Assembly: GCA_946403295.1 (NCBI GenBank)
Contig: CAMIZL010000006.1
Coordinates: 1-64,000, forward strand
Source: an uncultured Clostridia bacterium
GTDB taxonomy: Bacteria > Bacillota > Clostridia > Lachnospirales > Lachnospiraceae
Length of the DNA stretch: 64,000 bases
Direction: 5' to 3'
Shown piece after piece: positions 59,338-64,000 of this stretch. The notes beneath the pieces were generated by a model. That model ran no database searches. It worked only from the letters and a program-made list of their open reading frames with translations, and had not been told where the DNA came from. The first letter of the stretch is position 1; every line of letters begins with the position of its first letter. Position numbers and translations under genes: made by a program.

Positions 59338-59424
59338 TTTGTATCCTTTCATTATCTGATGAGATGCCGGCCGCAGATCGCAAGCCATATGTTTCGAAGC
59401 AATCTGTTTACGGAGGCAACCATC

Positions 59425-59934
59425 ATGTTTCTAGGGCTATTTCTCATTTTTCTTATGTGGTTTACCTATGAGAGACTCAAGGCAGACCATAAAAGTTCGT
59501 ACACAAACGAAGAATTCTGGGAGCGTGAACGCCGCGCCTCTTTCTCCCCTACCGCAAGGATCGACAATCTTCCTTATGTGACTCTCGACGAAAGCGTCAT
59601 TCCGGATGCGTCATGTGACGACTCCGAAGAGCTTGCGGACGTACTAAAGGAGCTGCGCTCCCTTAAAGGAAAAAACCTGATCGATCTGAGCGAGATGACA
59701 AACACGGATCTCAAGATCAAATACGGCACATCAAACTTTACCGCCCTGTCTCAGGCCGATTCCGACTTTGCCCTTCTCGTTTCGGACTGCGAAAAGGCCG
59801 CTGACCTTCTCTCCGATGCCGGCCGAACCGCGGAAGCCTACAAACTGCTTGATTATTCCGCCAATCTTTCCGGATACGGCAAGCTTCGTCAAAAGGCTGA
59901 CGCCTTACACAATTTTATGACAGATCAGGCTTAA
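59425..59934 (+). CDS. Membrane-anchored protein of unknown function
   Basis: Start at MFLGLFLIFLMWFTYERLK after GGAGG (169 residues). One N-terminal helix (2-16), then a mainly helical charged cytoplasmic part with ELADVLKELRSLKGKNLIDLSEMTNTDLKIKYG and a C-terminal region that looks like one or two TPR-type helix pairs (DCEKAADLLSDAGRTAEAYKLLDYSANLSG). Not recognised beyond that. Its end overlaps the convergent nth gene by four bases. Confidence 0.7.
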   Translation: MFLGLFLIFLMWFTYERLKADHKSSYTNEEFWERERRASFSPTARIDNLPYVTLDESVIPDASCDDSEELADVLKELRSLKGKNLIDLSEMTNTDLKIKYGTSNFTALSQADSDFALLVSDCEKAADLLSDAGRTAEAYKLLDYSANLSGYGKLRQKADALHNFMTDQA

Positions 59935-60590
59935 TGACAAGTTTTTTCTCTTTTTAGGTTTTTCGGACAATAACCTGCGAGGAAGCATTCTTCGCAGCGC
60001 GGGGAACGAGCCTTGCAGATCTCGCGTCCGAGCGACATAAATTGTATGTTTATCCTGCTCCAATGATCTTCCGGGAGCCTTTCCATCAATTCATATTCCG
60101 CTTTCACGGGATCTTCGGTGTCGGTCAGACCAAGTCTTTTCGACACTCTTTTTACGTGTGTGTCAACCACCACGGAGGGTTGCGAGAAAACATGCGATCT
60201 GACAACATTTGCGGTTTTTCTGCCGACCCCGGGCAGTGATACGAGCTCTTCGAGCGACCCGGGAACTTTGCCGCCGAATCTTTCCGTGAGCTGTGCGGCG
60301 CATCCCATGATCGACGCCGTCTTTGCCCTGTAGAGTCCGACAGGCCTGATCACTTCCTCTACATCCCGGGGATCCGCATTTGCAAGCTCACGCGGCGACG
60401 TAAATCTCTTAAAGAGCACTTTTGTCACTTCGTTCACGCGGTTGTCGGTACACTGGGCACTGAGTATTGTGGCTGTGAGAAGCTGCCACGGCTCGTCGTA
60501 TTCAAGGAAGCTTTCCGTCCGGGGATAGTGTTCGTCGAGAAGACAAAGGATCTTTGTCAGATCCTTAATATCGTCCTTTTTCTTTTTCAT
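59931..60590 (-). CDS. nth: Endonuclease III
   Basis: Base-excision repair glycosylase/AP lyase for oxidised pyrimidines. 219 residues. Helix-hairpin-helix LVSLPGVGRKTANVV with the catalytic lysine, catalytic aspartate in VVDTHVKRVSKRLGL, and the Fe-S loop CKARSPRCEECFLAGYC with C-x6-C-x2-C-x5-C spacing. Downstream of the amylase gene by 43 bases. Confidence 0.96.
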   Translation of the reverse strand: MKKKKDDIKDLTKILCLLDEHYPRTESFLEYDEPWQLLTATILSAQCTDNRVNEVTKVLFKRFTSPRELANADPRDVEEVIRPVGLYRAKTASIMGCAAQLTERFGGKVPGSLEELVSLPGVGRKTANVVRSHVFSQPSVVVDTHVKRVSKRLGLTDTEDPVKAEYELMERLPEDHWSRINIQFMSLGREICKARSPRCEECFLAGYCPKNLKREKTCH

Positions 60591-60633
60591 TCACACCTTC
60601 CTTTGTTTCCGGGGCGTCCCGTCTTCCCTGCGG

Positions 60634-62703
60634 TCATTGCTTTCCTCCGGGGAGGAACGACGAAGGAAGATTCTTAAACACAAGAGCACTGAACTTATCC
60701 ATATGAAGCCCGAGCATTCCGTTCTCAAGTCTGTACATTTCGGCCGAGTACGAATAACCGCAGTCATATGTGATGACCATTCTTACAAGAACGGTCTCGT
60801 CCGTAATACCCGTCTCCCATACGGGAATGTTGATGTTTATGTCATAATCGTTATTGTTGACCGCAACGATGAAAACTTCCTCTTCGTTGAAGCGGGCATA
60901 CGAAATCACGCCCTTCGTTCCCGTAAGATACTTAAAGGAACCCGTCTTTAAAACTCGGTAGGCTTTGTGCATCCCGAGGAGCTGTTTATAAAAATCCATC
61001 AGGCTCCTGTCCTCACGGCCCCAGGGGAATGTCCTTCTGTTGTCGGGATCGGTCCATCCGCACACTCCGGCTTCGTCACCGTAATAAACGCAGGGTGCGC
61101 CCGGCCAGGTGGCCTGAATGACGATCGCCTCACGCATACAGCAATGCATGATCCCTTCCGATGCTGCAGCGCTGCCGAGGCTCTGAAGTCTGCCCACGCG
61201 TCTGTTCGTCCTTGTCATGAACCGCGCGTGGTCATGATTCGAAAGCTGGTTCATGGCCGTCTGAAGCGAAGGTGTATCCATCTTTGCCATGTTGTGACGC
61301 ATGGTGGCCCAGAACGCGTTGTTGTTGTCAAGGAGCTCGCCTCTGTAGGCGTCGCTGTGTTTATCCATGCCTGTAAGGAACCAGCCGACCGGCTCCATAA
61401 AGGCTTCATAATTCATTATCGTGTCCCATTCGTCTCCCAGCAACCAGTTCTCCGAACCCTCGTAGTTCTCGGCTATTATGATCGCCTCGGGATTGGCGGC
61501 CTTCACTCTCTTTCTGAATTCCTTCCAGAAGAAGTGATTAAAGGCGGGAGACATCCCAAGGTCGGCCGCGACGTCTAATCTCCAGCCGTCGGCATTGTAG
61601 GGCGGTGACACCCATTTTTCGGCCACCCGCATGATATATTCAAAGAGTTCGGGTGAATTCTCATAATTGAGTTTCGGAAGAGTCGGGTGACCCCACCAGC
61701 CGTCATATGAATCATTGTTCGGCCAGTCGTCCTTACGGAAGTTGAAAAACGTTCTGTAAGGGCTGTCCTTGCTTACATAGGCTCCTTTTTCATATCCGGG
61801 CGTCTTGTCATATATGAGCTGCCGGTCGAGCCACTTATTGAAGGATCCGCAATGATTGAACACGCCGTCGAGGATCACTCTGATCCCCCTGTCATGCGCT
61901 TCCTTAACAAATTCGGCGAAGAATTCGTTGCTCGCCTTCAGATTGTCAAGGTCGCAGACTCTCGTGATATAACGCGTCGCATGGGTATTGTCGTTGTCGC
62001 CGTCCGCAAGAACCTCCCCCTCGTCTCTCGGGATAACCGTAAAGTGAGGATCTATATGATCGTAATCCTGTGTATCGTATTTATGATTTGATGGCGAAAC
62101 GAAAAGAGGATTGAAATAGATAGCCTCAACTCCCATGTATTGTAAATGGTCGAATCTCTTCCTTACTCCCGTAAGATCGCCTCCGTAGAAATTACGGATA
62201 TCTTCCGCTTCGGGGAGCTTGTTCCAATCGATCACTCTCTTTACATGTTTGCCGAGGTATGAATATTCGTCATCCATTACCGAATTGGTGGGATCGCTGT
62301 TGCAGAACCTGTCGGTGAATATCTGATACATGACGGCGCCTTTGGCCCAATCGGGCGTTGAAAAGCCCGGCATGATACGGAATCTGTATTCGGGGCGCGC
62401 ACCTTCCTCGGCTCCGGCCGATGTATAGAAGAAAGCATCGCTTCCGTCATTTATAAGGAAATAATATGTAAAAAGCTCTTCGGGACACGTCATCGAATAC
62501 TCGAAAAACACGAATCTGTCGCGCACTTCCACGGGCTCGAGACGTTCACCCTCCGAGTCGTTTATAAAAATATACGCTTCGAGACCTTCCGTGGCAGCAG
62601 TCCTAAGCCTGAGCCTTAACGTATCTCCCGGCTTTGGCTGCGCCGGTATCCTGTAGCTCTCGGTCCCGTCGCAAAATGCTGCGTGTCTGGTATAATCACT
62701 CAC
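60634..62703 (-). CDS. GH13 alpha-amylase family enzyme (neopullulanase-like)
   Basis: 689 residues, GTG start six bases after GGAGG. N-terminal CBM34-like beta domain (1-120), then the TIM barrel: GAVMYQIFTDRF, DGVFNHCG, nucleophile Asp in GWRLDVAAD, acid Glu in IIAENYEG and transition-state Asp in QLSNHDHARFM. C-terminal beta domain ends in SALVFKNLPSS. No signal peptide, so it probably acts on imported maltodextrins or cyclodextrins in the cytoplasm. Co-directional with the ABC ATPase upstream. Confidence 0.93.
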   Translation of the reverse strand: MSDYTRHAAFCDGTESYRIPAQPKPGDTLRLRLRTAATEGLEAYIFINDSEGERLEPVEVRDRFVFFEYSMTCPEELFTYYFLINDGSDAFFYTSAGAEEGARPEYRFRIMPGFSTPDWAKGAVMYQIFTDRFCNSDPTNSVMDDEYSYLGKHVKRVIDWNKLPEAEDIRNFYGGDLTGVRKRFDHLQYMGVEAIYFNPLFVSPSNHKYDTQDYDHIDPHFTVIPRDEGEVLADGDNDNTHATRYITRVCDLDNLKASNEFFAEFVKEAHDRGIRVILDGVFNHCGSFNKWLDRQLIYDKTPGYEKGAYVSKDSPYRTFFNFRKDDWPNNDSYDGWWGHPTLPKLNYENSPELFEYIMRVAEKWVSPPYNADGWRLDVAADLGMSPAFNHFFWKEFRKRVKAANPEAIIIAENYEGSENWLLGDEWDTIMNYEAFMEPVGWFLTGMDKHSDAYRGELLDNNNAFWATMRHNMAKMDTPSLQTAMNQLSNHDHARFMTRTNRRVGRLQSLGSAAASEGIMHCCMREAIVIQATWPGAPCVYYGDEAGVCGWTDPDNRRTFPWGREDRSLMDFYKQLLGMHKAYRVLKTGSFKYLTGTKGVISYARFNEEEVFIVAVNNNDYDININIPVWETGITDETVLVRMVITYDCGYSYSAEMYRLENGMLGLHMDKFSALVFKNLPSSFLPGGKQ

Positions 62704-62754
62704 GGCGTTCCTCCGTATCCCTATAACTCAATCCGTATTATATTACTAAGACCG

Positions 62755-63510
62755 CTAAATATCAATATTGCGCTTGTCCGGATCGCCCTTTTCCCTGTTC
62801 CTTACATACCTGTCTATGATGTTTATGGCTTCGCCGTTCTCGTCCGCGACATATTCCTGTGTCCTTCCGAAGAAGAGCTGTCTGTGGGCAAGATGAAGAA
62901 TATGATTGGAATACTTCTGTGCCGCCTTCAGATCATGCGTTACCATGATCACCGCTATTTTCTCTTCCTTGTTTATCCTTGCGATAAGTTCGTATAGTTC
63001 CGCCGTTGCCAGGGGGTCGAGTCCCGAAACGGGCTCATCGAGCAGGAGCAGGCTTTTTGTGGCGCAAAGGGCACGCGCAAGAAGTACGCGTTGCTGCTGG
63101 CCGCCCGAAAGCTCTTGATAACTTTTCTTCCTTAAATTATATATTCCCATGGCATTCATCTTCTCGAGTGCCAGTTCTTTCTCCGCTGCCGAGTAGAAAG
63201 GGCGCAGCCCGAGCCTGTTGCCGCATCCCGAAAGGACCACTTCCTTTACGCTTGCCGGGAAATCCCTCTGAATATCGGTCTGCTGGGGCAGGTATCCGAT
63301 CTCGTTCATCTTAAAGCCTTCACCGGGAACTATCTTTCCCTTCATCGGTTTGATAAGTCCGAGGAGACCTTTGATGAGCGTACTCTTTCCCGCTCCGTTT
63401 TCTCCTATCACACACAGATAGCTGTCTCTTCCGACGGCAAAATCGATGTCGGTCAAGATCTCTTTTCCGTCATATCCGAGTGTGACATGATTACATGACA
63501 ATATCGACAT
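62755..63510 (-). CDS. ZnuC/MntB-type metal ABC transporter ATPase
   Basis: 251 residues. Walker A GENGAGKST, Q-loop YLPQQTDIQRDFPASVKEVV (typical of zinc/manganese ATPases), signature ELSGGQQQRVLLARAL, Walker B LLLLDEPVSGLD, switch H in VTHDLK. AGGAGG precedes ATG. The genes for the permease and binding protein that normally accompany it are not adjacent on either side within the window. Confidence 0.88.
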   Translation of the reverse strand: MSILSCNHVTLGYDGKEILTDIDFAVGRDSYLCVIGENGAGKSTLIKGLLGLIKPMKGKIVPGEGFKMNEIGYLPQQTDIQRDFPASVKEVVLSGCGNRLGLRPFYSAAEKELALEKMNAMGIYNLRKKSYQELSGGQQQRVLLARALCATKSLLLLDEPVSGLDPLATAELYELIARINKEEKIAVIMVTHDLKAAQKYSNHILHLAHRQLFFGRTQEYVADENGEAINIIDRYVRNREKGDPDKRNIDI

Positions 63511-63548
63511 GGAAACCTCCTGTGAAGACTCATATTCCTTACTGCCCC

Positions 63549-63577
63549 ATGATAAGATTTGACGGCCTTTATGTCAA
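63549..63577 (-). promoter_or_regulatory. Promoter of the ZnuC-like ATPase and amylase
   Basis: Minus strand TTGACA, 17 bases, TATCAT, about 40 bases upstream of the ATPase start. I see no clear Zur or MntR palindrome next to it. Confidence 0.75.
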
Positions 63578-63710
63578 TATCGGGCTTGTCAGTTTGCGGA
63601 GTTTTAGGGCATATGTTGGTATATTTTTCTCTTTTTGTGAACTCAGATGTTCTTTCTTTTAAATTTTGCTCATATATTAATAGAAATGTTAGTTTTTGAG
63701 CCGTTTTTTC

Positions 63711-63739
63711 TTGACAAAAGAGTCCAAAAAGATTATAAA
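63711..63739 (+). promoter_or_regulatory. Promoter of the HU gene
   Basis: TTGACA, exactly 17 bases, TATAAA, about 72 bases upstream of the ATG. Confidence 0.85.
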
Positions 63740-63811
63740 TAGACATGTAGTGCAGACAGCACACTTTAATCCAGTGGGATTGATATCAAGTCATATTAGG
63801 AGGATGTATTC

Positions 63812-64000
63812 ATGAACAAGGCTGAATTAGTAGCAGCAATCGCTGACAAGGCAGAGTTATCCAAGAAGGATTCAGAGAAGGCATTAAAGGCTTTCATCGA
63901 CGTTGTAACCGCACAGCTCAAGAAGGGCGACAAGGTTCAGTTAGTTGGCTTCGGAACATTTGAAGTTTCCAAGAGAGCAGCTAGAAAGGGCAGAAACCCT
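63812..64000 (+). CDS. hup: HU family DNA-binding protein (partial)
   Basis: Nucleoid protein that bends DNA. The window ends after 63 codons. MNKAELVAAIADKAELSKKDSEKALKAF and KKGDKVQLVGFGTFEVSKRAARKGRNP are typical HU; the DNA-binding arm starts at the cut. AGGAGG lies eight bases before ATG. Confidence 0.96.
   Translation, partial: MNKAELVAAIADKAELSKKDSEKALKAFIDVVTAQLKKGDKVQLVGFGTFEVSKRAARKGRNP

Noticed and set aside
1-64000. tRNA, rRNA genes or insertion sequences
   Set aside because: No cloverleaf, rRNA segment or transposase frame was seen on either strand.

Overview
The window looks like a chromosomal segment of a low-to-mid GC Gram-positive anaerobe of the class Clostridia, most likely Lachnospiraceae. 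Four things point there: the gene order S10-spc-alpha operon, then ecfA1-ecfA2-ecfT-truA-rplM-rpsI; an unusually long ribosomal protein L17; Lachnospiraceae-type families (a CD3324-like regulator, a DUF3737 domain, BspA-type leucine-rich repeats); and AGGAGG ribosome binding sites with sigma-A promoters of the TTGACA-N17-TATAAT kind. The genus is not determined.

Layout. (1) 1-21.6 kb, all on the minus strand: the whole ribosomal protein superoperon from rpsJ to rplQ with secY, adk, map, infA, rpmJ and rpoA, then the ECF vitamin/metal transporter core, truA and a separately promoted rplM-rpsI. Most intercistronic gaps are tiny. A few (rpsJ leader, rplW-rplB, infA-rpmJ-rpsM) are long and packed with perfect short-loop inverted repeats. 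The 3' ends of truA and ecfA2 run into tandem repeats. (2) 21.7-28.3 kb: a small membrane protein, a PatB/MalY aminotransferase preceded by a 27-bp repeat, a LarE-DUF3737 fusion and a large secreted mosaic subtilase. (3) 28.4-35.7 kb: a Bce-type antimicrobial peptide resistance module (BceR, BceS, BceA, BceB) with a TTACA-N4-TGTAA operator, and divergently a VanR/VanS-like two-component system. (4) 35.7-40.5 kb: a PfkB sugar kinase, a MATE exporter, a YczE-family protein and an MTA/SAH deaminase with duplicated hairpins in its leader.

(5) 40.5-46.2 kb is an accessory patch. It has a CD3324-like regulator coupled to a kinase-fold protein that lacks its N-lobe and catalytic residues, a Nudix-serine hydrolase fusion followed by a second serine hydrolase, and a DinD operon facing an XRE repressor. 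Between DinD and the repressor lies a 22-bp perfect inverted repeat. It builds two mirror-image consensus promoters, each with the same 15-bp palindrome in its spacer. This looks like a self-contained genetic switch and is the most interesting element I found. (6) 46.3-59.3 kb: housekeeping genes in tight operons: rlmD, a patatin and yhaM; then a PurM-C-like protein, Lrp, an aminotransferase, CheX, trmL, mutS2, an OmpR-type two-component system and an HtrA-like protein that has lost its catalytic histidine. (7) 59.4-64 kb: an unknown membrane-anchored protein, nth, a GH13 amylase, an orphan ZnuC-like ATPase and the start of the HU gene.

All calls come from reading the sequence and the translated ORF track. 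No database search was run.
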